This document shows positions 11,494 through 19,516 of a stretch of DNA of 64,000 bases, in pieces. Positions within the stretch are counted from its first letter, which is position 1; each line of letters opens with the position of its first letter. Source of the stretch: Streptomyces peucetius (GTDB lineage: Bacteria > Actinomycetota > Actinomycetes > Streptomycetales > Streptomycetaceae); NCBI RefSeq assembly GCF_025854275.1, contig NZ_CP107567.1, positions 7,750,001 to 7,814,000 on the forward strand, written 5' to 3'. Below the pieces are notes generated by a model, which was not told the DNA's origin, made no database searches, and saw only the letters and a program-made list of their open reading frames with translations. Position numbers and translations under genes: made by a program.

Positions 11494-13242
11494 TCAGCGG
11501 CCGCTCTGGGACGGGTCCTTGAGGCCGACGGTGGCGTAGTCGATCTGGCCGCCGAACGAGGTGTGGCCGAAGGCGCCGGCGATGTTGGTGCCGAGCAGCA
11601 GCGGCATGCGCTCGACGACAGCGGGCGCGGTCGGGGCCTTGGCGAGGATCCGCCCGTCGAGGTCCTGCCAGGCCTTGGCCGCCTTCCGGGCGTCGGTCAT
11701 GGCGGCGATCTCGTCCATCCGTTTCATGGTCGCCTGGTCGCGGAAGAGCGAGTGGTTGCCGGAGTTGCCCTTCTCCTTGATGTAGCGGCCGTCGAAGACG
11801 AAGGGCAGGAAGGTGGAGCCGGACGGGTAGTCCGGACACCAGCCGGTGTAGACGAGGTCGGTGCGGTTCCCGGTGTCGCCGATGGTGTCGTAGAAGGCGG
11901 ACGGGTCGACGGTCTCGATGGTGACCTTGATCCCGGCCCGGCCGAGCGACTGCTGGATGGCCTCGGCCACGCCCTTGTCGCCGCTGGACACGGTGACACT
12001 GGTGGTGAAGCCGTCCGGGCGGCCGGCCTCCTTGAGGAGCTGCTCGGCCTTCGCCACGTCTCCGGTGAGGGGGATCTTCAGGGTGTCGGGCTGCTCGCCC
12101 CCGAAGAGGGAGCCCGGCATCAGGGCGGTGGCCGGGTCGTTCAGCGCCGGACCGCCGGATGCGGTGAGGACGGCTTCGCGGTCGAGGGCGTACTGCACGG
12201 CCCGGCGGACCAACACGTTGTCGAACGGCGCACGGCCCGTGTGCATCTGGAGCATCTCGGTGCAGTTGGTGGACTCGGCGAGCAGCCGTGCCTTGACGTC
12301 GGCCTCGGTGAGCACCTTGGGGATGCTCTCGGGGCGCAGCTTCCCCCAGGGGACGGCGGAGGCGTCGGCGCCGGAGGAGGCGATGAGCCGGTCGTCGATC
12401 TGGTTTCCCTTCAGGCCCATCGTCACGACGATCCTGTCCGGGTACGCCTTGCGCACGCTGTCGGAGTCCGGGTCCCAGTGGGGGTTGCGCTCCAGCACCA
12501 GCTGCTTGTCCCTGGCGTACGACTCGATCCTGTACGGGCCGGAGGAGAAGGGGCGGCTGTCGTACCGGGGGCCGGTGTCGCGCGACTTCGGGACCGGCGC
12601 GAACGTCGGCAGCGCGGTGGCGTAGGGGAACTCGGCGAAGGGCTTGCGGAGTTCGAAGACGATCGTGTGGTCGTCGGGTACCTTGACGGATTTGAGGTGC
12701 TCGCCTTTCGCCGGGCCCCGGTAGCCGTCGGCGCCGGCGAGGTATCGGGCCGCGTAGTCGGGGCCGCCGGACAGGTCGGGGGAGAAGGACCGCTCGACGT
12801 TGTACTTGATGTCGTGGGCGGTGACGGGCGATCCGTCCTCGTACTTCAGCCCCTTCTTGAGCCTGAACGTCCACGTCCTGGCCCCGTTGGAGGAGGTGCC
12901 GAGGTCCGTGGCGAGGTCGGGGGTCAGCTGCCCGCCGCCGGCGCCGGGCTCGGCCCGGTACGTCACGAGGGTGCGGTAGAGCAGACGGGTGCCGAAGTCC
13001 ATGTCGCCCATGACCCAGTTGCGGGCGGGGTCGAGGTGGGTGAAGTCCTGGTTGGACAGGACGGTGAGAGTGCCGCCCTTCGTGGGGGTGCCACCGATGA
13101 CGGCGCCCTGGTTGGCGAGGGCGGGGTTCGCGCCGCGGCCCCTGCCGTCCGTGGAACGCGTACCGCCGGAGCAGCCGGCCGCACCGAGGACGAGGGTGGC
13201 CGCCACGGCGGCTGCGAGGGCGGTGCAGGTGCGCTTGTTCAT
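11494..13242 (-). CDS. Extracellular peptide-binding lipoprotein (SBP_bac_5 family)
   Basis: A 582-residue substrate-binding protein and first gene of the importer operon. The N-terminus is a lipoprotein signal (MNKRTCTALAAAVAATLVL, lipobox GAAGC near residue 24), followed by a Gly/Ser/Arg linker. The mature protein shows the family pattern: GGTLTVL start, LDPARNW, an ...GLKYEDGSPVTAHDIKYNVERSF segment, and the late MHTGRAPFDNVLVRRAVQYALDREA segment that lines the peptide site. Family 5 proteins deliver di- and oligopeptides. Its context beside a collagenase and hydroxyproline genes, with a shared promoter element, suggests Pro/Hyp-rich collagen peptides as cargo; that is inference. GGAG precedes the ATG. 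Confidence 0.93.
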   Translation of the reverse strand: MNKRTCTALAAAVAATLVLGAAGCSGGTRSTDGRGRGANPALANQGAVIGGTPTKGGTLTVLSNQDFTHLDPARNWVMGDMDFGTRLLYRTLVTYRAEPGAGGGQLTPDLATDLGTSSNGARTWTFRLKKGLKYEDGSPVTAHDIKYNVERSFSPDLSGGPDYAARYLAGADGYRGPAKGEHLKSVKVPDDHTIVFELRKPFAEFPYATALPTFAPVPKSRDTGPRYDSRPFSSGPYRIESYARDKQLVLERNPHWDPDSDSVRKAYPDRIVVTMGLKGNQIDDRLIASSGADASAVPWGKLRPESIPKVLTEADVKARLLAESTNCTEMLQMHTGRAPFDNVLVRRAVQYALDREAVLTASGGPALNDPATALMPGSLFGGEQPDTLKIPLTGDVAKAEQLLKEAGRPDGFTTSVTVSSGDKGVAEAIQQSLGRAGIKVTIETVDPSAFYDTIGDTGNRTDLVYTGWCPDYPSGSTFLPFVFDGRYIKEKGNSGNHSLFRDQATMKRMDEIAAMTDARKAAKAWQDLDGRILAKAPTAPAVVERMPLLLGTNIAGAFGHTSFGGQIDYATVGLKDPSQSGR

Positions 13243-13286
13243 CAGCGGTCACTCCGTGAACAGTCGGCCAGCAGGATGTGACCGGT

Positions 13287-13315
13287 AACATAGTAATGTG
13301 AAATTGTACTGACAA
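13287..13315 (-). promoter_or_regulatory. Promoter of the peptide-importer operon with shared 19-bp operator (site B)
   Basis: On the minus strand: TTGTCA (complement of 13310-13315), exactly 17 bp, TATGTT (complement of 13287-13292). The spacer is the element AGTAATGTGAAATTGTACT (plus-strand reading, 13292-13310), with AGTA/TACT outer arms. Transcription would start near 13280, giving a leader of about 38 nt with GGAG before the ATG at 13242. A regulator on this site would block polymerase directly. Confidence 0.72.
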
Positions 13316-13408
13316 GAGGCGTGCGCTGCGGATTTGCAGGTGTGGGCTGAGGGGTACTCATCAAGCCCCGGTACTCGACTGCTTGGGGTATCGCCTCGTG
13401 CCGTTCTC

Positions 13409-13443
13409 TTGGCAGACGCGGTGCAATGTGAAATATTACTGAC
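13409..13443 (+). promoter_or_regulatory. Promoter of the hydroxyproline dehydrogenase operon with shared operator (site C); probably leaderless
   Basis: TTGGCA (13409-13414) is followed after 17 bp by AATATT, or after 19 bp by TATTAC. The element TGCAATGTGAAATATTACT (13422-13440) spans the -10. The GTG start lies only 3 bases beyond the element and has no Shine-Dalgarno sequence, so the transcript probably begins at or within a few bases of the start codon. Confidence 0.55.
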
Positions 13444-14643
13444 GTGTCCACGAGGAACTCGCCGGATCTCATCGTCGTCGGAGCGGGTGTGGTCGGCGCC
13501 GCCTGCGCCTACTACACGGCCCGCTCCGGCCTGACCGTCATCGTGATCGACCGTGGTCCCGTCGTCGGCGGGACCACCGGAGCCGGCGAGGGCAACCTGC
13601 TGGTCTCCGACAAGGAGCCGGGCCCCGAGCTCGAACTGACCCTGCTGTCCACCCGATTGTGGCGCGAACTGTCCGGCGTGCTGCCACCCCGCATCGAGTA
13701 CGAGGCGAAGGGCGGTCTGGTCGTCGCCTCCGACGACGAATCCTTGGCGGCCCTGCGGGACCTGGCCGCCCGGCAGGAAAAGGCGGGCGTGGACGTCCGG
13801 CAGGTGATGAGTGACGGGCTCCGCGACCTGGAGTCCCACCTGGCCCCGGACCTGGCGGGCGGCTTCCACTACCCGCAGGACGCCCAGGTGCAGCCCGCCC
13901 TCGCAGCGGCACATCTGCTGCGGGCCGTGGACGGGCAGGGCTCCGGCCGGATCCTCCTGCGCCTGGGTGAAGAGGTCACCGGCGTTCTGCAGGGGACGCG
14001 GCGAGGTGCGGGGAGTACGCACGGCGAACGGCGATCTGCACGCACCCTGCGTGGTGAACGCCGCCGGGACCTGGGGCGGCCGGCTGCCCCGGCTCGCCGG
14101 GGTGGACCTGCCGGTGCTTCCCCGCCGGGACTTCGTCCTGGTCACCGAGCCGCTGCCGCGCGTTGTGCGGCACAAGGTCTACACGGCCGGCTACGTCGCC
14201 GATGTCGCCAGCGGCTCGGCGGCGCTCCAGACTCCGCCGTCGTCGAGGGCACCCCGGCGGGACCGGTCCTGATCGGCGCGAGCCGGGAACGGGTCGGCTT
14301 CGACCGCACCCTGTCCGTGGAGGCGCTGCGCCGCCTCGCCGGCCGGGCCACCCGTCTGTTCCCGGTGCTCGCCGGGGTGCGGGCGATACGGACGTACGCC
14401 GGATTCCGCCCGCACCTCCCCGACCATCTGCCCGCGATCGGACCCGACCCGCGTGTCCCTGGCCTGGTGCACGCCTGCGGGCACGAAGGAGCGGGGATAG
14501 GACTCGCCCCGGCCACGGGAATGATCGTCGCCCGGATGCTGTCCGGGACGGAACTCCCCATGGACATCGAGCCGTTCCGGCCGGACCGCTTCGACACGGC
14601 CGCGCCCCGGACCCCCTGGAAGGAGGCGCGCCATGGCGCGTGA
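13444..14643 (+). CDS. FAD-dependent D-amino-acid (hydroxyproline) dehydrogenase subunit, DAO fold, with two compensating frameshifts
   Basis: The frame reads 399 codons without a stop, but it is not continuous as a protein. Residues 1 to about 182 (FAD site VVGAGVVGAACAYY, then GGTTGAGEGN) and about 265 to the end (VVEGTPAGPVLIGASRERVGF, YAGFRPHLPDHLPAIGPD, GHEGAGIGLAP) match the DAO family. The 80 codons between give arginine-rich nonsense. The true middle (GEVRGVRTANGD, CVVNAAGTWGGRLPRLAGVD, YVADVASGSA) lies in the next frame over about 13995-14231. So one gained base (or two lost) near 13995 and one lost base near 14231 cancel out. It would be the catalytic subunit oxidising D-hydroxyproline together with the next two genes. 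Confidence 0.85.
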   Translation: MSTRNSPDLIVVGAGVVGAACAYYTARSGLTVIVIDRGPVVGGTTGAGEGNLLVSDKEPGPELELTLLSTRLWRELSGVLPPRIEYEAKGGLVVASDDESLAALRDLAARQEKAGVDVRQVMSDGLRDLESHLAPDLAGGFHYPQDAQVQPALAAAHLLRAVDGQGSGRILLRLGEEVTGVLQGTRRGAGSTHGERRSARTLRGERRRDLGRPAAPARRGGPAGASPPGLRPGHRAAAARCAAQGLHGRLRRRCRQRLGGAPDSAVVEGTPAGPVLIGASRERVGFDRTLSVEALRRLAGRATRLFPVLAGVRAIRTYAGFRPHLPDHLPAIGPDPRVPGLVHACGHEGAGIGLAPATGMIVARMLSGTELPMDIEPFRPDRFDTAAPRTPWKEARHGA

Positions 14644-14956
14644 CCGCAGCCCCGCCGGACTCGTCGGCGCGGCACCCGGACGACCCCCGTTCGAGATCAC
14701 CTTCGACGGGCGCCCGATCACGGCGCTGCCCGGGCAGTCCGTCGCCGCCGCACTCTGGTCGGCCGATGTCGTCGCCTGGCGCACCACGCGCCGGGACGGC
14801 CGTCCGCGCGGAGCCTTCTGCGGCATCGGCCACTGCTACGACTGCCTCGCCACGATCAACGGGCGGCCCAACAGGCGGGCCTGTCTGGTGCCCGCCGGCC
14901 CCGGCGACACGATCACCACGCAGGAAGGACACGGTCATGCCGGACTCGCCGTCTGA
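14633..14956 (+). CDS. (2Fe-2S)-binding subunit of the dehydrogenase (HcnA-like)
   Basis: A 107-residue ferredoxin-like protein of the Fer2_4 family. It shows the cluster motif CGIGHCYDC (about residues 62-70) and a fourth cysteine in RRACLVP (about 84). It corresponds to HcnA of hydrogen-cyanide synthase and to the small subunit of multi-subunit opine, octopine and D-hydroxyproline dehydrogenases. Its start overlaps the end of the FAD subunit gene by 11 bases and its end overlaps the next gene by 20, so the three subunits are tightly coupled. It would pass electrons from the FAD subunit toward the respiratory chain. Confidence 0.9.
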   Translation: MARDRSPAGLVGAAPGRPPFEITFDGRPITALPGQSVAAALWSADVVAWRTTRRDGRPRGAFCGIGHCYDCLATINGRPNRRACLVPAGPGDTITTQEGHGHAGLAV

Positions 14957-16523
14957 CCGGGGCGTCGACGAGCCCTACGACCTCGCGGTGATCGGCGCGG
15001 GCTGCGCGGGCCTCGCGGGCGCCGTCACCGCATCCGAACAGGGGCTCTCGGTGGCCCTCCTGGACACGGCGGGCCGGATCGGCGGCCAGTTCTACCGCCA
15101 CCCCGCTCCCGCCGTCGGCGCGGTGCGCCCCGAGGCCCTGCACCACGACTGGTCCGCCTTCGCCGGTCTGCGCTGCCGCCTCGAGGCGAGCGACGTCGTT
15201 CACCTCGCCGGGCACCACGTCTGGACCGTGGAGCGGAACGACGCCCCCGAGGCCGCGGACGGCACGTACCCCACGTCCGTGGACGCGCAGGAGGCCGGCG
15301 AGGCGGACGCGCGGTGGACGGTGCACGCCGTCACCGGCGCGGACGGCGACGGCGAGCGCCCGGTACGCGTACGGGCACGCGCGGTCCTGCTCGCGACCGG
15401 CGCTTACGAACGCCAACTGCCGTTTCCCGGCTGGACACTGCCGGGAGTCGTGGGCGCCGCGGGGGCACAGGCCATGCTGAGGCTCGTCCTGCCCGGCAGG
15501 CGCGTCGTCGTGGCGGGCAGCGGCCCGCTGCTGCTCGCCGTCGCCGCCTCGCTCGCCGCCGCGGGGGCGAGCGTTCCCGCGGTGGTGGAGGCGTCCGGCT
15601 ATCTCGGGTACGCACGCCGCCCGCGCGTCCTCGCAGCCAACCCGCAGAAGCCGGCCGAGGCCCTGCTCCACGGTGCGGCGCTGCTGCGGCACGGTGTGCG
15701 CCTGCGCGTCCGCAGTGCCGTGACCGAGGTCCACGGCACCGACCGGGTGGAGGCGGTCACCGTCTCCCGGCTCGACCGCGACTGGCGGCCCGTGCGGGGG
15801 ACGGGCCGCCGGATCGCCTGCGACGCCCTCGCGGTGGGTCACGGACTCGTCCCCCAGACCGAGCTCGCCACGAGCCTCGGGTGCGCGACACGGCGTACGC
15901 CGGACGGGACGTACGCCCTCGCACTGGACGCACTGCAGCAGACGTCGGTGCCCGGCCTGTGGGCGGCGGGGGAGACCGGAGGAATCGGCGGAGCCCAACT
16001 CGCCCGCGTGGAGGGCGAGCTCGCGGCCATCGCCGTGGCCGCCCGGGTACGGGGCCGGCCGGAACCGGCCCGCGACGGGCGGGTTCGGGAGCTTCAGCGG
16101 CGGCGCGAGCGCATGCGCGCCTTCGCCGGCGTCATGGCCGCCGTGCACGCGCCGGGACCGGGCTGGACCGCGTGGCTCGACGACGCGACGGAGGTGTGCC
16201 GCTGCGAGGAGGTGCCGGCAGGCGCCGTCCGTGAGGCGGTCGACGCCTACGGCGCCCGTGACGCCCGCACGGTCAAGCTCCTCACCCGCGCGGGCATGGG
16301 CTGGTGCCAGGGCCGGGTGTGCGGGGCGGCCGTGGCCTGCCTCGCGGCGGGCGAGGGCACCTCGACCGTGCCGCCGTCCCCCGACCGGAGACCCCTCGCG
16401 GGACCCGTACCCCTGGGCGTGCTCGGCTCCGTCGATCCGGGCCCGCCGGAAGCCCCGCCCGCCGTCCCCGCCGAACAGCCCGACACCGCCCGCCCGGACG
16501 ACGCCGCCCGGCCCGGCGAATGA
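14937..16523 (+). CDS. FAD/NAD(P)-type oxidoreductase subunit with C-terminal BFD-like [2Fe-2S] domain (HcnB-like)
   Basis: A 528-residue protein. It has the N-terminal FAD Rossmann motif AVIGAGCAGLAGAV, a second dinucleotide motif VVVAGSGPLLLAVAAS (about residues 182-197), an ATG-type motif (LLATGAYERQLPFPGW), and a C-terminal domain with CRCEE and GWCQGRVCG, the four cysteines of a BFD-like [2Fe-2S] site. This is the HcnB/OoxA-type subunit that pairs with the DAO-fold and ferredoxin-like subunits upstream. The start is the ATG at 14937 (GGAAGGAC upstream), though the open frame reaches back into the FAD gene. A short Pro/Ala/Asp tail ends the protein. Confidence 0.92.
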   Translation: MPDSPSDRGVDEPYDLAVIGAGCAGLAGAVTASEQGLSVALLDTAGRIGGQFYRHPAPAVGAVRPEALHHDWSAFAGLRCRLEASDVVHLAGHHVWTVERNDAPEAADGTYPTSVDAQEAGEADARWTVHAVTGADGDGERPVRVRARAVLLATGAYERQLPFPGWTLPGVVGAAGAQAMLRLVLPGRRVVVAGSGPLLLAVAASLAAAGASVPAVVEASGYLGYARRPRVLAANPQKPAEALLHGAALLRHGVRLRVRSAVTEVHGTDRVEAVTVSRLDRDWRPVRGTGRRIACDALAVGHGLVPQTELATSLGCATRRTPDGTYALALDALQQTSVPGLWAAGETGGIGGAQLARVEGELAAIAVAARVRGRPEPARDGRVRELQRRRERMRAFAGVMAAVHAPGPGWTAWLDDATEVCRCEEVPAGAVREAVDAYGARDARTVKLLTRAGMGWCQGRVCGAAVACLAAGEGTSTVPPSPDRRPLAGPVPLGVLGSVDPGPPEAPPAVPAEQPDTARPDDAARPGE

Positions 16524-16591
16524 GAGCGGCGCGCCCCGTGGGTGTCGTACACCGCTCGATGAATGACACACCCTCTGAAGGAGGTTGCCGC

Positions 16592-17542
16592 ATGACCGCC
16601 ACCACAGCCGCCACCACCGACGGCACAACCACCACCATGACCACCGCCTGGACCGCCGACCGCCCCTGGCGCGGCATCATGGTCGCCACCGCGCTTCCTC
16701 TGCGCGACGACCTCTCCGTCGACCTCGACGCCTATGCCGCCCACGTCCGCAGGCTCGTCGAACAGGGCTGCGACGGTGTCGTGCCCAACGGGTCCCTCGG
16801 CGAGTACCAGACCCTCACCGACGACGAACGCGCCCGCGTGGTCCGCACCGCCGTCGAAGCCGCGGGCGACGGCGCGCGCGTGATGCCCGGGGTCGCCGCC
16901 TACGGCAGCACGGAGTCCCGCCGCTGGGCGGAACAGGCCGCGGAGGCGGGCTGCGGAAGCGTCCTGCTGCTGCCGCCGAACGCCTATCGCGCCGACGAGA
17001 CGGCGGTACGTGCCCACTACGCGGAGGTGGCCCGCGCGGGACTGCCGGTGGTGGCCTACAACAACCCCGTCGACACCAAGGTCGACCTCACCCCCGCCCT
17101 GCTCGCCCGGCTGCACGGCGACGGCGGCATCGTCGCCGTCAAGGAGTTCAGCGGCGACGTACGCAGGGCGTACGAGATCGGTGAACTCGCCCCGGACCTT
17201 GATCTGTTGATCGGCGCGGACGACGTACTGCTGGAGCTCGCCCTCGCGGGCGCCGTAGGCTGGATCGCCGGATACCCCAACGCGTTCCCCGCCACTTGCG
17301 CCGAGCTCTACCACGCCGCCGTCGCCGGGGACCTCGACACCGCACTGCCCCTGTACAAGTCACTGCACTCGCTGCTGCGCTGGGACTCCAGGACCGAGTT
17401 CGTGCAGGCGATCAAGGCGTCCATGGACATCGTCGGCCACCGCGGCGGTCCCACGCGCCCACCGCGCACGCCGCTGTCCGCCGAGGACGCGGCCACCGTG
17501 CGCGCGGCCACCGAGAAGGCCGTCGCCGACGGTCACCACTGA
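16592..17542 (+). CDS. DHDPS/NAL-family lyase, probable pyrroline-4-hydroxy-2-carboxylate deaminase
   Basis: A 316-residue (beta/alpha)8 class I aldolase-fold enzyme. The Schiff-base lysine lies in IVAVKEFSGD (about residue 187), the catalytic tyrosine in VVAYNNP (about 159), and the GSLGEYQTL segment matches the substrate loop. DHDPS paralogues next to hydroxyproline epimerase and D-Hyp dehydrogenase are the deaminases that turn the cyclic imine into 2-oxoglutarate semialdehyde and ammonia (LhpC/HypD type). That assignment rests on neighbours, since sequence alone does not separate it from other DHDPS-family members. AAGGAGG precedes the ATG at 16592. A Thr-rich stretch of about 24 residues precedes the fold. 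Confidence 0.85.
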   Translation: MTATTAATTDGTTTTMTTAWTADRPWRGIMVATALPLRDDLSVDLDAYAAHVRRLVEQGCDGVVPNGSLGEYQTLTDDERARVVRTAVEAAGDGARVMPGVAAYGSTESRRWAEQAAEAGCGSVLLLPPNAYRADETAVRAHYAEVARAGLPVVAYNNPVDTKVDLTPALLARLHGDGGIVAVKEFSGDVRRAYEIGELAPDLDLLIGADDVLLELALAGAVGWIAGYPNAFPATCAELYHAAVAGDLDTALPLYKSLHSLLRWDSRTEFVQAIKASMDIVGHRGGPTRPPRTPLSAEDAATVRAATEKAVADGHH

Positions 17543-17572
17543 CCCCGATCCGCCTCGCAGGAAGGGACGTTC

Positions 17573-18577
17573 GTGCGGACCCGTCATGTCTTCCACGCTG
17601 TCGACTCGCACACCGAGGGCATGCCCACGCGTGTGATCACCGCGGGCGTCGGGGTGATTCCCGGCGCCACGATGGCCGAGCGCAGGCTCCACTTCATCGA
17701 GCATCTGGACCATCTTCGTACGCTCCTGATGTACGAGCCGCGCGGCCACGCCTCGATGAGCGGCGCGATCCTCCAGCCGCCGACCCGCCCGGACACCGAC
17801 TACGGAGTGCTGTACATCGAGGTCTCCGGCGTGCTGCCGATGTGCGGGCACGGCACCATCGGCGTGGCCACCGTCCTCGTCGAGACCGGCATGGTCCCGG
17901 TCACCGAACCGGTCACCACCGTCCGCCTCGACACCCCCGCCGGGCCGGTCGCCGTCGACGTACAGGTCGAGGACGGCGCGGCCAGGGCGGTCACACTCAC
18001 CAACGTCCCCGCGTTCTGCGCGGGCCTGGACCGCAAGGTGGAGGTGCCGGGCCACGGGACGGTGACGTACGACCTGGCCTTCGGCGGGAACTTCTACGCC
18101 TTCGTCGAACTCGACGCGCTGGGGCTGCCGTTCGACCGGTCCCGCAAGGACGAACTGCTCGCCGCCGGGCTCGCCGTCATGGAGGCGATCAACGCGTCCC
18201 CGGACCGCCCCGTCCACCCGGAGCAGCCCGAGATCGCGGGCGTCAAGCATGTGTATCTCGCCGCCCCCGGCTCGGACGCGCACCGCTCACGCCACGCCAT
18301 GGCCATCCACCCGGGCTGGTTCGACCGTTCGCCGTGCGGCACCGGCACCTCGGCGCGGATGGCGCAGCTGCACGCCCGCGGCGCCCTGCCGCTGCACCGC
18401 GACTTCGTCAACGAGTCGTTCATCGGCACCGAGTTCACCGGCCGTCTCGTGGCGGAGACCGAGGTCGGCGGGGTGCCCGCCGTCGTCCCCCGCATCACCG
18501 GACGCGCCTGGATCACCGGCACCGCCCAGTACTTCCTCGACCCGGACGACCCGTTCCCCGGAGGCTTCCTCCTGTGA
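17573..18577 (+). CDS. 4-hydroxyproline 2-epimerase (proline racemase family)
   Basis: A 334-residue PLP-independent epimerase of the proline racemase superfamily. Both catalytic cysteines are present, in PMCGHGTIG (about residue 90) and RSPCGTGTSARM (about 257), so it is an epimerase/racemase and not the dehydratase subgroup, which replaces one Cys. Entry with trans-4-hydroxy-L-proline would yield cis-4-hydroxy-D-proline, the substrate of the dehydrogenase encoded just upstream. Proline racemase activity is the alternative, but the deaminase and dehydrogenase neighbours favour hydroxyproline. GTG start with GAAGGGA upstream, 31 bases after the deaminase gene and in the same operon. Confidence 0.92.
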   Translation: MRTRHVFHAVDSHTEGMPTRVITAGVGVIPGATMAERRLHFIEHLDHLRTLLMYEPRGHASMSGAILQPPTRPDTDYGVLYIEVSGVLPMCGHGTIGVATVLVETGMVPVTEPVTTVRLDTPAGPVAVDVQVEDGAARAVTLTNVPAFCAGLDRKVEVPGHGTVTYDLAFGGNFYAFVELDALGLPFDRSRKDELLAAGLAVMEAINASPDRPVHPEQPEIAGVKHVYLAAPGSDAHRSRHAMAIHPGWFDRSPCGTGTSARMAQLHARGALPLHRDFVNESFIGTEFTGRLVAETEVGGVPAVVPRITGRAWITGTAQYFLDPDDPFPGGFLL

Positions 18578-18616
18578 CCACGCCCCGGGCCCGCCCCACC
18601 TGCGGCCGGCGGCAAA

Positions 18617-18635
18617 AACAACGTGACATTGTACG
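18617..18635 (+). promoter_or_regulatory. Shared operator upstream of the GntR gene (site D)
   Basis: AACAACGTGACATTGTACG aligns with sites A-C over the core AAYGTGAMAT and forms an ACAA...TTGT quasi-palindrome. It lies 70 bases before the regulator start, in a 128-base gap, and would support autoregulation. I cannot place -35/-10 boxes confidently here. Confidence 0.5.
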
Positions 18636-18705
18636 CTGGTGATCCTCTCGGCCACGAGGCAGCCGCCGATGGCCGGCAGCACAGGGCGAAGGGAACACCA
18701 CGACC

Positions 18706-19431
18706 ATGGGCCACCTGAAGCAGCGCAACCTCATCACCGCCAGGGAGCGGCTGCGGGACCAGGTCGCCCACGCCCTGCGCGCCGCGCTCATCTCCGGCGA
18801 ACTGCGCCCCGGCGAGGTCTACTCGGCGCCCGGCCTCGCCGAGGACTTCGGGATCTCCGCGACACCGGTGCGCGAGGCGATGCTCGACCTGGCCCGGGAG
18901 GGCCTCGTCGAGCCGGTCCGCAACAAGGGCTTCCGCGTCACCGAGGTCAACGAACGCGATCTCGATCAGTACACCGAGATCCGCATCCTGATCGAGGTCC
19001 CCATGATCGGCCGGATCACCCGCAGTGCCGCGGTCGAGGACCTGGAGGCACTGCGGCCGGTGGCCGATGAGATCGTGCGCGCCGCGCGCGAACACGACCT
19101 CATCGGGTACCTCGAGGCCGACCGGCAGTTCCATCTCTCCCTGCTCGCGCTCGCCGGCAACGACCGGCTCGTCGAGACCGTCGGCGATCTGCGCAAGCGC
19201 TCGCGGCTGTACGGACTGACCACGCTGGACGAGCGCGACCAGCTCATCCCGTCCGCGGAGGAGCACCTCGAGCTGCTCGACCTGATGGTGGCCGGTGACG
19301 CGAAGGGTGCCGAGAAGTGCATGACCCGCCACCTGGGACATGTGCGCTCGCTCTGGGCCGAGGGCGCGCAGGAGAAGGAGCGGGCGACCGTCGCGCAGGC
19401 TCCCAGGAGGAAGCTGGGCACGTCGCGCTGA
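18706..19431 (+). CDS. GntR-family (FCD subfamily) transcription regulator, probable controller of the collagen/hydroxyproline genes
   Basis: A 241-residue regulator. It has an N-terminal GntR winged helix (GELRPGEVYSAPGLAEDFG, then SATPVREAMLDLAREGLV, residues about 28-70) and a C-terminal all-helical FCD domain whose metal-binding residues are visible (Asp/His in EADRQFHLSLLAL about 145, His in EEHLELLDLM about 188, His in HLGHVRSLW about 210). FCD regulators usually bind a small organic acid that relieves repression. A hydroxyproline-pathway ligand is inferred from neighbours. It follows the epimerase gene on the same strand but with its own gap and a copy of the 19-bp element. Confidence 0.92.
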   Translation: MGHLKQRNLITARERLRDQVAHALRAALISGELRPGEVYSAPGLAEDFGISATPVREAMLDLAREGLVEPVRNKGFRVTEVNERDLDQYTEIRILIEVPMIGRITRSAAVEDLEALRPVADEIVRAAREHDLIGYLEADRQFHLSLLALAGNDRLVETVGDLRKRSRLYGLTTLDERDQLIPSAEEHLELLDLMVAGDAKGAEKCMTRHLGHVRSLWAEGAQEKERATVAQAPRRKLGTSR

Positions 19432-19458
19432 GCCGGAGCTGAGCCGCCGCTCGGCCGG

Positions 19459-19516
19459 CGGTGTCAACGACCGGCTGCCGCTCCGCTCACGGTGTCAACG
19501 GCAGGGCTGCCGCTCC
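19459..19516. repeat. Imperfect 26/27-bp direct repeat at the 3' end of the P450 gene
   Basis: Two copies of CGGTGTCAACG(N4-5)GCTGCCGCTCC begin at 19459 and 19490. The second contains the P450 stop codon and last codons. The first lies just past the stop, so an older stop may have been duplicated. No function is evident. Confidence 0.6.

Noticed and set aside
10550-13315. Single 921-codon fusion of binding protein and permease
   Set aside because: The first 600 codons are the out-of-frame shadow of the binding protein; only the part from 11479 is a permease.
13027-13536. Small ORFs in the divergent gap at 13.2-13.4 kb
   Set aside because: They overlap the promoters and operators on both strands and have no ribosome sites or conserved character.
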